From Yamagishiella unicocca (Eukaryota; Chlorophyta; Chlorophyceae; Chlamydomonadales; Volvocaceae): a stretch of 64,000 nucleotides of DNA. Shown piece by piece: positions 49,185 to 62,700 of this stretch. The position numbers and the translations under genes were made by a program. The notes under the pieces were generated by a model that searched no databases, was not told the DNA's origin, and saw only the letters and a program-made list of their open reading frames with translations. Each line of letters begins with the position of its first letter. Positions within the stretch are counted from its first letter, which is position 1. The DNA is taken from the NCBI GenBank assembly GCA_003116995.1, contig BDSL01000032.1, positions 124,001 through 188,000 on the forward strand, in the 5' to 3' direction.

Positions 49185-49817
49185 CAGGGCCGCGGTAGGT
49201 TCCTCAGCTTCTTTACTGCAGGAAGCAGGTGTTTTTACTCTTTATATTGCGCTATGACGTTAGTGTGGTGGCAAGTATTGGTTTATAGTACACAGCTTAG
49301 ACGCACACGTGGATGGCAAGGTTGTTGTTCTGCAAGGATAGGGTATAATCTAAGACAAAGGATAGCTTTGGAGCAGGCACACGGAGTGCTTTCCCCATGT
49401 TGGTTTGGTCCTGACAGAATCCAGCTGCGGGAGTGTCGTATAATACGTGCTCCACGCTCCTTGCGACGGCTCGGTTAACACACAGCAGCCAAAAGCTGGC
49501 GCGTTGTAAGGGATTTTTTGGGTGTTACCTTGTCATCTGCTAACTTAACCCTGTATTTGCTACATACCGCTACCTTCCACTAAAATTTGGTCAGACGCTG
49601 AATCTTCCCTAGTTATGGCCACATAGACGGACAATAACGATGGAAATTATAAATCCCTCCAAGGCTGCTGTGGCCCGTAAGCGGGGCACAGCCCAGCAGG
49701 TAGTCGCAGTGACAGCTAGCTCCGGGCGGGTTATGTGAACCTAAGTCCGACAGCTGACATATGTCAAGAATCTCAATAATATACTCATATTTGACGTCAT
49801 CGCAGGGCGCAGGCCCG
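49185..49817. promoter_or_regulatory. shared divergent promoter region
   Basis: The only space between two head-to-head coding regions, so it must contain both promoters and 5' UTRs. A palindromic TGACGTCA octamer (CRE/ATF type) lies at 49792-49799, about 20 bases before the WDR62-like ATG, possibly within its 5' UTR. No TATA box is convincing. Confidence 0.6.
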
Positions 49818-52800
49818 ATGTCTCAGCACACTGTGGAGCCGCTCAGACTCGAGCGTGTTTTCGGCAGCGGCTCGTGTGCCGCCGCAGCTATCGCGTGTCC
49901 TCATCCTGTGGTTCCAGGTCTTATGGCTTACAGCAGCGGCGCCGTCGTGGTCCTCTACGACAGCATGTGCAAGCAGCAAACGGCTTTCTTCAGCCCCAAG
50001 CCCCGTCGCTCCCTGAGCACCGGCAAGCCGTACGCCTGCTTGGCATTCTCCCGGGATGGAGCATACCTGGCAGCTGGAGAGCGCAGCGGGCAAAGCCCGG
50101 AGATCCTAGTGTGGGAAGTTAGCTCCGGTCGGTGCCTTCAAGCTCTGCGAGGACACAAGCATGGCGTCGGGAGCATTGCTTTCAGCCAGGATGGTAAGTG
50201 CACGCGCTTGAGGAAGATCCTAAATATCGCTTGGAATGGGCATGAGAGGGAAGAGTGAGAATCCATAGTACGGTTGGTGGGTTAGGGGCAAGGGGAGTGA
50301 AGCCCAAACGTGCTGATAGCTTGGAACGACGTTTCCCAGGAAACCATGAGGATTCCAATGGAGTCTTGCATGTGTACATGCGCCGCTTCGTCGTCCTACG
50401 TTGTCGGGTTGTTGAAAGCTGCTGGCGCCCACATTGGCAGGGCGGCTGCTGGTTTCCACCGGCGAATCATACGACGGCCAACTATGCGTGTGGGATTGGC
50501 AGACTGGCGTGCTAGTCGCCAAGCAGCATACGCAGGCGGAGGTGCAGCGCGCCTGCTTTGCCGAGGAGCTCGCTGCGGGTGCGGGGGGCTTCACCATCAC
50601 AACTGTCGGCAAGGCGGGACACTTCAAGGTGGGTTGGTTATTTGGTTCCAAGCATCTAGCAAAGCAGGCCTTGTCATTACGTGGGGCGGATCTCGCACAG
50701 CACAGCGAATTCTCACTCGGATGCACGGCGGCACAACCAGTGTGGGACGCCACACTGGGGGCGGTTGCCATGGGACGCCTGTGCTGTGCCGCTCTCGTGC
50801 TGCTGGGCAGCCAGCGTAACCTGCCAGTGGCCAGGAGGTCCTCTTCGGAACGGGTACCGTGCCCTTGCGTGAACTGCTGTCTGTCCTCATGTCAGCCCGA
50901 ACGGACGCTTACCTGCAGCTCTTAAGTAATATCTACACAATTCCATTAGCGCTTTTTATCTGCTGCACGGCCTCCCAACTCAATATAATTCCGGCCCCTT
51001 AGTGCTTCCTTACTCCGCCGCGTTGACGTGGTCGTACTCGCGCAGGTCTGGTCGTTGTCATTGCCGGCAGGCCGGAACCGTGATGGCCACCTGGCAGCTG
51101 GGCAGGCAACTCTGACGCCGCGGCCGGCTAACTTGAAGGAGTTCAGGGGCAGCAGCTTCGTGGGAGTGGCTGCTGCACCGGCGGACGGCCCGACCCCGCA
51201 GGCGCAGGCGCTCCTGTACGCCCTGACGCAGAACGGCGTGTTGCTCACGCTACGTCCTGCCACCCGCACAATCGACAAGTCGCTGAGCCTGCAGGTGCAG
51301 CCTCCGCAGGCCGGGGTTGGGGACACGTTGGGCCAATGGGAGCGGGGCACTTACTTTGCGTTGCCACGTACATGCCTGCCGCCAAGCCAGCGTCCGACCA
51401 TTATACGTGGCCACTGCGGGCGGCAACTAGCAGTCCGCACGTGAACCGACCTGCAGGCTGGCTGATCGCCGATTGGACGACGGCGTGGCTACAGTAAATT
51501 ATGACGCATTGGCATCTGCAACCGTTCCCCTTCCCGCCTGGCCACTGACCGCAGGTGAACGTCGCCTTCGCCCTGGCAGTCTCTCCAACCCTCATCGCGT
51601 GCGCCTGCGCAGCCGGCGTCGTCCGACTCTTCGCTACCAGGACGCTGGCCTTCAAGGGAAACCTGCCCCGCCCGTCGGCCGCACGAGGGGCTGCGGGCTG
51701 CCCGGTGGAGCCGAATGGCGCCGCCCCGGAGCCCGCCGCCGCGGCTGCGGAGCCGCTCTCCACGTCCACCACCGCCGGGTCGATCTTCCCGGACGCGGTG
51801 GGCTGCGCCTTCGACTGCAGCGGGGAGCGCCTGACGGTGATGTACGCGGACCGGAGCCTGATGGTGTGGGATGTGCGCAACCCCAGCAAGGTGAGGCTGG
51901 TGTGGCAAGGACGTCGATGAGGCCCGTCGTGCCATTGTACCCGTCTGCGTGAATCGTTGGATTGAGCGGCTACCGGGCGCCAAAGGCGCATCCAGCTCGC
52001 ACGGCGCTGAAGCAATGCCAATGTGTTATGAAGCGGCACTAGGCCGTGCACGGCGCCGCAGTGGTGATGCGGAGTGGAAGACGCAACGCCGGTGCATCCG
52101 GCCGCTCTTCTGCGCACAGGCGCTTTGGTCTTTTCTTGCACGCAAGTGATGCGATTCCATCTGAAACACACGTGCGCATAGCGTCTTGCTGGCCGCTTCC
52201 TCCACGCGACTACGCACTTCGTCACCACCGACACCCCCATCGGGCCGCTTGACTCAACCCACATCACAGAGGAACACCAACTCAACCCACATGCTGTCTC
52301 GCCGCATCCCAGGTGGCTCGCGTGCGCAGCGTCCTGAGCCACGCTGGTGTCGTCTGGAGCGCAGCCCTCATTCCGCCGTGGCAGGCGCCCCTGCTGGGGC
52401 CCTTGGCCGCGGCTCCCGTGCCGGGCGGCAAGAAGGGAGACCCTTTGTTCGGACCGTCGTCTGTTCTGTGCACGTGCGGCGCGGACGGCACTGTGCGCCT
52501 GTGGAACGTGTGCCTCAACAACTCCGCCTCCACAGCTGGCCCGCTTGGCGTGCCGGCGGACGCGGCGTCAGCGGCTCGGGTCACCCGCACACTGCGCGGT
52601 GCGTAGGAATGATGAGGGCATCTTCACGGATGTGGGTCCAGTGCGGCGCAGAAAGCATGGCCAAATAGTGGAACGGGCTTTTCACATGCCGAGTTCGCAT
52701 CCCGGTGCTGACACGCTGATTGCAGCAGTGCCTTGAAACGCACGTCAACGGTCCACCAGCTACACGCCGCGTGAACCCCGCTGCTGGGCCGGCTGCACCT

Positions 52801-55800
52801 CCCGCATACCCTGACTCCTACCTATCGATTACGTGGCCCGTGGTCGACCAACCATCCTCCGCCTCCTCGCCTGTGCCTCCCCTCAGCCATCATCTATGCC
52901 AGCCAGCCCGCCGGCCCCGACACCGTTGGTGCCGGGCAGGGCGCAGCCAGCCGCCGCTGCACCCCGGACGCTCCACTCCCAGCGCCCGGCGGAGCCGCGG
53001 CAGCCGGCGCTGCAGCGGCCGCAGCTGGCCAGGCGCCCAAGCCCGTTGCGCTGCGCTGCTTGCGCGTCAGCCCGTGCGGCCGACATTTGGCCACCGGCGA
53101 CGCGCGCGGCAACCTGCGTGTCTTCAGCCTGGCGACGCTGGAGCTGCTGATGCTGAAGGAGGCGCACGACACGGAGATACTGTCGCTGGACTACTCCACG
53201 CCCTCCCTGGACGGCGCCTGCTACCTGGCGTCCGGCTCGCGCGACATGCTCGTCCACGTGTACGACATGTCACGCGGGTACGAGCTGGTCGGCACCTGTG
53301 ACGCGCACCTTGGCGCCGTCACGGCGGTGCGCTTCAGCGCGTACGGCGGGCGGCTGGCGCTCCTGAGCTGCTCTGCGGACAAGAGCGTCGTGTTCCGGTG
53401 GGTGGGTGGGTAGGGCGTCAGCAGAAGTGGTGCATCGGCAAAGGAGAAAAGGCGAGGTAGGGTGCGCCGCCGCCGCTGTTACATGCATCTCACGCCCTTG
53501 AAAGGGTCGATATTTATTGCGTCTTGAACCATCCGCCAAAGTCCGTCTGGCAAAGCACGTCTTGATCCTCTCTTGCGCTCGGTAGTGGTCTCCCGCCGCC
53601 GCCGCTGTAGTGAGCAACACGGCCAACGGCATAGCGACCTCTCACCTTACCCATTGTTCAAGCTGTTCATCACATAGGCCTCCATTTTCCATACACTTTG
53701 CGTGCAGGCTAGTGCAGCTGGGGCCCTGTGGCCTGTCCTTCGAGATCTACCACACGGAGCGGATGTCCCGAGGCGTGCTGTACGACATGGCGGTGGACCC
53801 CACCGGCGGTCGCGCTGTGGCGGTCGGCCAAGACAACCAGATGCGCCTCTTCGACGTCGCTACCGGGCGGGCCATCCGCAACTTCAGCGGCGACGCCACC
53901 TGCGGTAAGGGGCGATTGCTGTCGCTTTGATCACCGCATCTCCACCGCCGCCACGTGTACTTGCACCATTCGCACATCCTCAAACCCATGCTTGCTACCG
54001 TCTTGCGGTCGCGATTTCCGGACCAAGCCGCCCTTTCAGCGCCTTCTGCGCACTTAGCACGTGGTACTCCGCTTTCTAGGAGGCACCCGCTTTCTAGCCC
54101 AACGTGTTGCGCTTACCTGCCGGTCCCCCGCTTCTTCCACCACTTCGTGCGGCGCTCGCCCGCCAGGCGAGGCGGTGGCTGTGGTGATGGACGCCACCGG
54201 CCACCTGGCGGTGTGCAGCTGCGCTGACGGCAGCGTCGCCATCTACGACGTGGACACGGGCACCCTGCTGGCCCGTGGGTCGGGCCACAGTGACGTGTGC
54301 ACGGGCGCCGTACTGCTGGAGGACCACCGCGGGCTGGTCACGGTGGGGGGTGACGGCTGCGCGCTGCTGTGGCGCCTGACGCCCCGCCTGGCCCAGCGCA
54401 TGCAGGACGCGGCGGCGGAGTGCCGGCGGCAGCTTGAGCAGCAGGCGGCGCTGCAGCTGACCATGGTGCAGAAGAAGAGCGCAACGCCGGCCGTGTCTCG
54501 CCGCAAAGGTGCGTGGGCTGACGAGGAGGAGGAGGAAGAGCGAGCCGTGGCGCAGCGGGGGGGGGGTGCCGCGACACCCGAAGCGCTTGGGGCGCTGCAG
54601 TGTGCGCGCATGCCGCAGCGTCAGTGCCAGCCGCAGCGGGGAATGCGAGGTTTGTGCATGCCCTTGTTCCCCGTACTCTAGCTCCTCGCCCCATGTCTGC
54701 CTCTTGCAAGCTTCAATGCCGGTTCGGTTCGCCCCTTGATTTGGTGCGCAGCCTGGGACTTGGCGGGCGCCGCCAGTGGTGCGGCGGCGGCGGCGGACGG
54801 CAGCGACGATGATGGTGACATTGAGCCGCAGCAGGTGCACGTAGACATGTCGGCCACCATGCTGCGCGTGCGGGAGGGCAAGGTGAGGCGGGCGGCAGGG
54901 CAGGGTATGTGGTAGTAGGCAGGGTACACGGCAGTAGGCAGGCGTGCGCTGGTTGCCGTGGATCCTTGACGCAACGGCACCTGCTCGCCAATGACGCCGT
55001 TCCTCTGCCCCAACGTATCGACTATTTGCTGACGTGGCCGAGTCGACGCGGCCATTATCGTATGGATGGTTGACTAACCTCGCTCCTCACTCTCCTGCGC
55101 CGCCCGTGGTGAACTGGTGATCCCCCACACCTCGACCCCGCGGGACAGCCTCTGCTGTCCGTGGAGAAGCTGCCCAAGTGGGCACAGCTGGCGCATGTAA
55201 TGGAGGGCGACGAGCCACTCGAAGGCGCCGCTGGCAACGGCGAGTCCATCGGCAGTGCTGGCCCCGGCACTGCGCCTGCGCCTGCGGGCAAGTGGGCACA
55301 GCGTGTACTGAACCCACCCACGGACGTAGCTGCAAAGCCGGAGCTGGAGCTGCCTGCGCCGTTCGCAGGGGCGGCGACGACGGCATCGGTGGCAGCGCGC
55401 GCTGGCGCCCTGGCCGGACAGCCCCGCACGTGGGCGGAGGTGGTGGAGGAGGACGACGAGATTGTGTTTTGCGACTCGCTGGAGGACTGCCAGCTGCTGC
55501 CGGGCGACCCGTTGGACGCGGCGCCGGACGCCGACGGCGCGTTGAACGCGGAGGCTGCTGCGGCACGCGCCACCGCGGGCACGTCTCCGCGTGGGACCAC
55601 CTCCGCGGGCGTCGCGGGAAGCGGTGCCAAAGGCGACAGCGGCGCCAACGCGGTGGAGGCCGTGGACGAGCAGGGGCGCCCCTGCTCGCCGGCGCAGGCG
55701 CATCCAACGCAGGAGGCGGAGGAGGACCCGGCGTCTGGGTGCGCGTCAAACCACGTGGGCGGAACAGTGGCCGAGGCAGCTGCGGTCGAGGGCGACGGTA

Positions 55801-58800
55801 TCAGGCGGGACTTGTTCAGGTGCGCTCGGCGCGCACGCCACGTGGCCCCCTTCGCGTTCACACGCATGATGATTATGCGTTCCATTCCAGGAAGGAGCAG
55901 TCGAGGCGCATATGGCTTTCATACGAGGCGACAGCGGGGTCGTTGCCCAAAATGTATACAGCAAGCTAGGGCTATCCGGCGCGTTCGTATACGTTACCTA
56001 ACCTTCCTGCCCCTGCATGCCCCTCTCCGTGCCCGTCCGCTTCCTTCCGCAGGGAACATTTCGACAGTCTTGGGCTGGACCAAGCTTCCGCGACCAAGGC
56101 ACCCCCTCCCGACCCTCGCCGCCTGAGCTTCACGCTCATGTACCGGCAGGCGCGCGCCTCGGGCGCCGGAGCCAACCCTGACCTCATGCCCGCCTCGCCG
56201 ACAGCCGCCGGCAAGGACGCCGGTGGGCCGTTTGCTGGCACCCCCGTCGTCGCCGCGGCGGGTGCCACCACACCGTACCTCGCGAGGATACCGCTGCCCC
56301 CGGCTATCAACACCGCACGCGGCTCTGCCCTGCCCGCGATCGAGCCCGACGGCGCGATAACGAGCGCGATATGGACGCCGGAGCGTGCCATGCTTCCGCT
56401 GACCAGTCCGGCCCTGGCGAACACGGGTGGGTGCTGTGCCGTGCAGTGTGTCAGGTGTACTTCCGCTGGGGCTATTCCGCCCTCAGTACAGAGCCGTGGG
56501 CTGCTTGGGTGAGTCCCACTCCCGTCCCATCTCGAGCAGGAAGCTGGCGTAGGGGGTGGAGGTATTGGGCAGGAAGACGTGTGATGTCAGGCCTTGCGCG
56601 CTCAATGCAGGCAGACGTGCCTTTTCCGCTGGTTGCACAGTGCTCTACCAGTGCCGGTTTCCGGAAGTGCAGCCGCCCAGCCACCTAGCTCCTGGTTGCA
56701 CCGGCTGGTCGCACCCGTCACGGACATGTCCTCCTCTCGCCCGCGACGCCTCCCTGCAGACAAACAGCTCCTGGAGCTGGAACGGATCCGCTTGCGTTTG
56801 ATGAGCACGCTAAGGAAGCGGCAGACGAACGATGATACGTCGCTGGGCGGCTCCCGCCCCGGCAACGCAGCCGCACCTCCAGCGGCGGCGGCGGCAACTG
56901 GAGCTGCCCTCAGCGCAGCCGCTGCCGCGATTGCACCTCCGGTGCCCTCTGGTGCTGCCGCCGCAGGTCCGGAGGCCAAACAGCAACAGCAGCTCAAGCC
57001 GGCGGTGGTCGCCGCTGCAGCGGTGGATGAGCCCGTCACAGGAGCCGCGGTGCCGGCGGCGGCGGAGGAAGCGCCTGCAGCACCCACAGCGGCAGCGCCG
57101 GGTGTTGAGGCTGGCGCGCAGCCCCAGGAGCAGACGACCAGCTGCGGAGGCACCTTCCTGCTCCCCCCCCCGCCCGCGTACACTCCGGCCGCACCCCACC
57201 AGCGTGCCAGCCCCGGCGCAGCTGCCGCGCCGAGCGGCTCCACGGAGACGGGCTCGCTGCCTAGTCCCGGCTTCTCCAGCCTCAGTGCCGCTACGTCGAG
57301 GCTGGGCCACTCTACCGCCACCGCCACCCCTGCTGTCGCCCCTCGCCAGGACTCCCGCATCGCCGGCGAAGCGGGCGGCGAATCGGCCCGGCTCTTCGTG
57401 TTCAACCCAATCTACGGCGCTACGCCCGGGACGCCCGTGCTCGGCCTGGCCGGAGGTCGGCCCCAGGGAGCCGGCCCGCAGGGCGAACAGGCGCCGTCTG
57501 CTGCGGCTGACGCACCTCCAGTGGCGGGTCGCGCGAACACGGACGAGGTGATCCGTGCCGTCCTGGAGCCGCAGTGTGGCGGAATGCAGGGCGATAACGG
57601 CGTTTGCGTGGTGACCAAGGACGGCCTCACGGATGGCAAGATGCAGCAGCAGACAGCCACGGCCGGACAGCCGGCAGCCGCGCCGGGCCAGCAGCAGCAG
57701 TGGCGGCCCAAGGCGGCTCTGCCGGCCATGAAACCGAAGGCGGCTGGCAGCCCAGCGAAGTCACAGACCGCAGCTGGGGTGGCGGCGGCGCCGGCGAGGA
57801 GCGCTGGGCCCCAGACTGGCCCTGGCGGCCCCGTTGCAGTGATGACGGAGCTGCCGACGGCGGCGGCGCCAACAGTACCAGCCGGTGACGTCACCTCTGA
57901 TGCTACTGCGGGTGAGCGTGCGTGGGTGCCAAGGCATGTTCAAAACCTATCCGTCTACCCTCGAACCTTGGGGGCCGACCAGTGCAACTTGCCGTGTTCC
58001 GCATAAACCAAAGAAGCGTAAACAAGATAGAAATGAAGGTATTGCGAATTTCTGTGAACAAGGCGTCCCCGTCCTATCGTGTATGGTGGTGCCGTATCCC
58101 CGTACTAGCGCATTTATCGGTACCTAACCCCAAGGGTCAAGCCATGTGGCCCCATGCATCCAGGCCTAGCGCCCCCGGGCCCCATGCCTTCGTTAACGTT
58201 TTGCCTCGCCCTCCGCCCTCCTCACCCTTTGCCTCGCCCTCCGCCCTCCGCCCTCCTCACCCTTTGCCTCGCCCTCCGCCCTCCGCCCTCCTCACCCTTT
58301 GCCTCGCCCTCCGCCCTCCGCCCTGCTCAACCTGTACGTGATCCCCGCAGACGTGGTCGCGAGGATGCAGGCGGCATTGGCTGACTTCGCCGGCGCATTC
58401 CGGCGGGCGCACTCGTCGGGCGCTCCCACGGGGCCTGACAGCGGGGCGCAGCGGTACCGCGACACGGCTCGGAGCATGGCGGTGCAGCTGACGGAGCTAC
58501 TGGCCGGATATGAGGCAGCGAGAGTGCAGGCGGCAGGGCCAGCGCGGCTAGACAACGCTGCGTATGCTGACGTGCCGCCTGCAGTGATGTGCCCGTCGCC
58601 TCAGATGTCTGTGGATTTGCAGGAGGGCAGGCAGCAGGGTTCCAGGTTGGGGTGGGGGCGCTCGGCTGCGCACCCGCTTGCGTCGACGTCGTCGAGCCAC
58701 GAGGTGTCGAGCAGTCAAGTGGTGGTGGAGATGGGGCTTGTGGAGAGCATGGTGGAGGAGAAGCTGCACCAACGGATGAAGGAGGAGATGAAGCGGGTGG

Positions 58801-58865
58801 AGGAGACCGTCATGCAGCGAATAATGCAGACCATGATGCTGCAGCAGCAGCAACAACAGCAGTAG
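49818..58865 (+). CDS. WDR62/MAPKBP1-type WD40 scaffold protein
   Basis: Thirteen exons encode 1775 aa: 49818-50193, 50441-50628, 51046-51294, 51555-51890, 52313-52598, 52887-53397, 53708-53904, 54167-54508, 54752-54882, 55149-55819, 56053-56426, 56760-57911, 58351-58865. The start is the Met of MSQHTVEPLRLERVFG; an in-frame Met lies 19 codons upstream. Residues 1-830 form two WD40 propellers in the order of animal MAPKBP1/WDR62: LRGHKHGVGSIAFSQDGRLL, YDGQLCVWDWQTG, SVLCTCGADGTVRLWN, LRVSPCGRHLATGDARGNLR, SCSADKSVVFR, GVLYDMAVDPTGGRAVAVGQ, GHSDVCTG and LVTVGGDGCALLWRL. A disordered Ala/Pro-rich stretch follows. The C-terminus (from about residue 1605) has amphipathic helices and a poly-Gln end, comparable to the dimerisation region of the family. 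Animal relatives act at spindle poles and centrioles. The exon 12 acceptor could lie upstream at 56684. Confidence 0.92.
58199..58330. repeat. C-rich tandem repeat in the last intron
   Basis: Three to four copies of a roughly 31-38-bp unit containing CCTCGCCCTCCGCCCTCC and CTCACCCTTTG, ending about 20 bases before the acceptor of the last WDR62-like exon. It extends the pyrimidine tract of that acceptor. Confidence 0.9.
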
Positions 58866-59784
58866 GCCAAGGGTAGTTGTACGTTTCGGGGTTGCTGCAG
58901 TCGTCCGACGTTCTCGCAGCAGGGCGTGGCTGATGGCGATACAAACAGGCCGATGGCATTACGGTACTGAATAAAGTGGAGTCAAGGTGGCGAATGTGCG
59001 ATCCCCGGGACGAACATTACCTAATTGCAGTTGCCCCCGGGTCACACCGTATATAGCTCAGTGACCGACGCTCTCGCTGACTACGTTTGCACTCGTATGT
59101 GTCTATGCATTTTTAAGCTACCGCTATGCGGTGTTTGTCCCAGCGATAGATAAGTATGCTTCCGGGGCGTGATCGCGCCAATATGGATGTCTATTGCACT
59201 ATTGGGTTGTTGACGTAGCGTGGCACCTCATGCGTGCCAAGTTTGTATGGTTAGGCAATGAACTAATGGACCTATTGCTTCGCAATTCCTAGCTATAGGG
59301 TTGCGCTGTGTTTCATGTGTAAAACAGACAGCACATTGACCACGCTCCCTGAATTCCTGCATTACTGACCTCCGTAATGTCCCGTGGGTCGTGCCAAACC
59401 ACTGCAAACATGCGAAGGCGGAAGACCGATAGCAATCTCATCATGCTTACCTCGAAAGTGTGTAATATCCTTTACAACATAAGTAATCGGTGTTATCTCC
59501 TACCGTTACCCTGCCTTGCGGCCCTTTTTCGCGCCATAATGCACGTCAGCTAGCTTAGCGTCGGCAACTTTCACAATTTATGAACAAATATATAGATATC
59601 CACTATCGTGTTACACACATCAGTTTGCCGCGATTTCGTCGCCATTTGTCCTAGAGGCGTTTCGTTCTGGGAACTGCACCCGCTGATGGTAAAAGGAGGG
59701 CAATCTTATCCGTGCAAATCGATATGCTTAGGGGAAGGGCGGTAAAAAATATGCAGCTTTGAACGAAAGGTGACAACAGGAGGA
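58866..59784. other. 3' UTR of WDR62-like gene and promoter of APC5
   Basis: Two genes point the same way across this 919-base gap. TGTAA at 59318-59322 is the candidate polyadenylation signal of the upstream gene (another TGTAA is near 59460). The remainder, less GC-rich than the exons, should hold the APC5 promoter. No other feature is seen. Confidence 0.55.
59318..59322 (+). terminator. candidate TGTAA polyadenylation signal
   Basis: The first plus-strand TGTAA I found after the stop at 58863-58865, about 450 bases downstream. Confidence 0.5.
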
Positions 59785-62700
59785 ATGGCATCGTGCGTAA
59801 AGCCCGAGGAGGTCTACATCAGCGTTCTGGTGCATTTCTTTGTCCATCCGCCTCCCGCTGAACTTCTACGTGTTCCCGATCGCCGCACCATCGCGCGGCA
59901 ACTGGCTGTCTTCCTCCTGAAGGAGTTGAAGGCAAGCCCATATCCTCGCTTCTGTTTTGTGGTACATAGGCGGCGACAGTTGGTTGTCCCAGATGGTGCA
60001 GCACCGGGACAAAGCAGGAAGTCCTACGCTAATACTGCTGTGGCGCACCCCGGTTGCGACAGGAGCCGGACAGCGCCGTGTACCCGACGCTGCCACAGCT
60101 CTGCTCGAAGCTGCGAAGCCTCCTGGGCGAGCTCGGTATCTCGCTGGTGGGGTGCCTGGAGGTGACGCTGCGGGTGAGGCCGCGGAGTAAAGCGGGGCGG
60201 CGAAGGGCATGGCGGGGTGGCGGCGCACCGTGTGCACTACCGCGGGTGCTGCGTGGCGGGGACGGCCGCTCCGCCACCAATGCATTAACCCACGGGTTCT
60301 GTCCGTCGCAGAACCTCCGCTGCACGCATGACATCTTCAAGCTCTTTGGAATTCTGGAGTGAGTGGCCCGTACTGCCGGCCGGCGTGGGGCCTCCTGCGA
60401 TTGGCTGCGGTGGCCAGGGCAGTGGAGGGCGTCCCCCTAGCAACGGAGGGAGCGTCCCCCTAGCAGGGAGCGTATTGGCGAAGAGGGTGGCGGCGAGTGC
60501 GTCAGTTCAAGTCTTAACGACGAGTAACCAGGGACAAGGCAACCCGCCGGGTGTCTTGGCTGTAATAGGGTGTGGGGCGCGCGATGAGCCCCCCCTCCGC
60601 CGTTGAGGGCCTCCCCCTCTCCCCTCCACTCGCAGAAAGCTCCTAGTCCGCAACACCGATGTGCGAGTGCACCCCCAGGGCGGAGGGGCAGTGGGTGAGC
60701 CGCGAGGGCAATGCCGGGGGGGCTCCGGGCCGTTGCTTGCCAAGATCCGCTTCTGCCGCTTCTGCTGCTGCTGCTGCTTGTTGCGCGGCCGGTACCCCGG
60801 TGCCGCCTCCATGCCGCCGCGGGGTTCCAAGGCCGCTTTTCCCTTCCTTGCTCAACTCCCGCGGTACTTGAGGTGTTTTCTGTCGTACCCTTCCCTGCCC
60901 GGTGCCCCGTCAGCGGGTTTGGATCCTGTCAGCCCCCTGGGGCTCTTCATTCGCAAGCTGCGCGTGTCCTTCCTGGGCATGTCCTTTGAGGCGGTGGCGC
61001 AGCTCTACAGCGCCATCGCGGCGGATGTGCTGCTGGCTGAGGCGCCGGGGGCCTGCTTTGCGCAGCAGCCGGGAGCAGCAGCAGCAGCAGCTGCGGCTGC
61101 GGCAGGAGCAGCAGGGGTGGCGGAGTCGGCGACAGCGGGAGCGGGAGCAGCAGCGGGAGGAGGGGCGTGGAGCGGGGAGGCGGGCGGCGGCGGCGTGCCC
61201 GGGGGAGTTGGTGGCGGTGGTGGCGCGCTGCGTGAGCGGGCGGCGCTGGAGACGTTTGTGTCGCGATTGATGCAGCGCATTGAGCAGCAGGTGCGGGGGA
61301 ATGGTGGGGGGATGTCGCCGGTGCCTTCAAGGAGGCGCCGGGGGGAGGGCCAGCGCGGCGGAGAGGTCGCCATGCGGGTTGGTCTGTTGGAGGGGGCCAG
61401 GCGGGGAGGACAGAGACAGGCAGGCGGGGAGGACAGAGACAGGCAGGCGGGGAGGACAGGGACAGGCAGGGGCGGAGGACAGGGTGTTGTGCCGGGCAGT
61501 AGGGCGCATGTGGGATGGTATCGCCGCGTACGGAAGTCACATGAGGGCATGCCACGTCATGCTGACGGCAGGTAGGCGGCCACCGCCGTGGCTGTCTGGG
61601 TGTTTGCCGGGGCCTTCCTAGCAGCACCGACTGCTCGCAAACGCAAACAAATCCCTCTGCCACAGGCCACAACCCACCCCTGCGATCCTTATGCCACACT
61701 CCCTCCGGCACCCCCCCGCCGCATCGCGCCGCAGGGTCCTAGCCTGCCCCAGGCGGAGCTGGATGCTGCCCTGGCGGCCCTAGAAGGGGGTGCAGCCGGG
61801 CCGGGGCTTGGTGGTGGCGGCGACGAGCGGCTGCCGCTGGCCCGACTGGTCCGGTTGCAGGCGGCGCTGCAGCACCGGGACTACACGGCAGGTCTGGACC
61901 TGCTGCACAGGTGGGTGGGTGGGTAGGTGCTGGGCGGCGTATGGGGAGGGGGGCTGGAGATTGGAGTGGCGCGCGATGGTGGGTGGAGTAGGACATACTG
62001 TTTGTCACGTGAGACGGACGCACCTGCAGACTACTGCCCTCCGCTCCGACATCCGGACCCTGCGCCCTTGGTACCTGCGGCCTTGTCTCCCCGCCCCCGC
62101 CGCCCGACCGCTAACTTCCAGCCCCGCCGCCCGCCCACGCCCGCCCGCCGCAGCTACTACAACTGCATGGCTCCAGGGGCGGCGGGCCGCTCGCGCAACG
62201 CGTCCGGCCTCCTCAGCCTCAGCTCCCTGCAAGCGGGTGAGTGCGGAGGGGTGGGTCCGCAGGGGACCGTCAGGACGGCGGTCACTGCTTTGCTGCCAGG
62301 GCCGCCCCCGGTCCACCCACCCACCCACCCACCCAAGACCTACTGTGCCCGGCGCCGCGCCCGCCTCCCCCCAGCCACCCGCGCCTCCAACTGCACGCCA
62401 AGCCACCTTCCAACCGCCTTCCAACCGCCCTCCAACCATCTTCCAACCACCACAACCGCGCGCCTCCCTCCCCCAGGCCTGGGCCACACCGCCGAGGCCC
62501 TCCAGGCGCTGAACGAGACCATGCGGCTGGCGCAGCAGTGCGGGGACCCGGTGGCACTGCTGCACGCGCTGGCGGTGCTGTGCCGCCTGCTGGCAGCCAC
62601 GGCACCCGGCGCGCCCGGACTGCCGCCCCACGGCCCCGCCGCTCTGCGCTCCAGCCAGGCGCACCACGTGCAGCTGCTGCGCATGCTGCGCCGCTGCGGC

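Noticed and set aside
56684..56759. Earlier acceptor for WDR62-like exon 12
   Set aside because: In frame but with a weak pyrimidine tract; the acceptor before 56760 has a strong one. It remains a possible alternative.
60695..60913. Continuous coding across APC5 between exons 4 and 5
   Set aside because: The frame is open but encodes Cys/Leu/Arg low-complexity sequence; splicing GTGG|GTGAGC to CAG|CGGGTTT keeps phase and restores family similarity.
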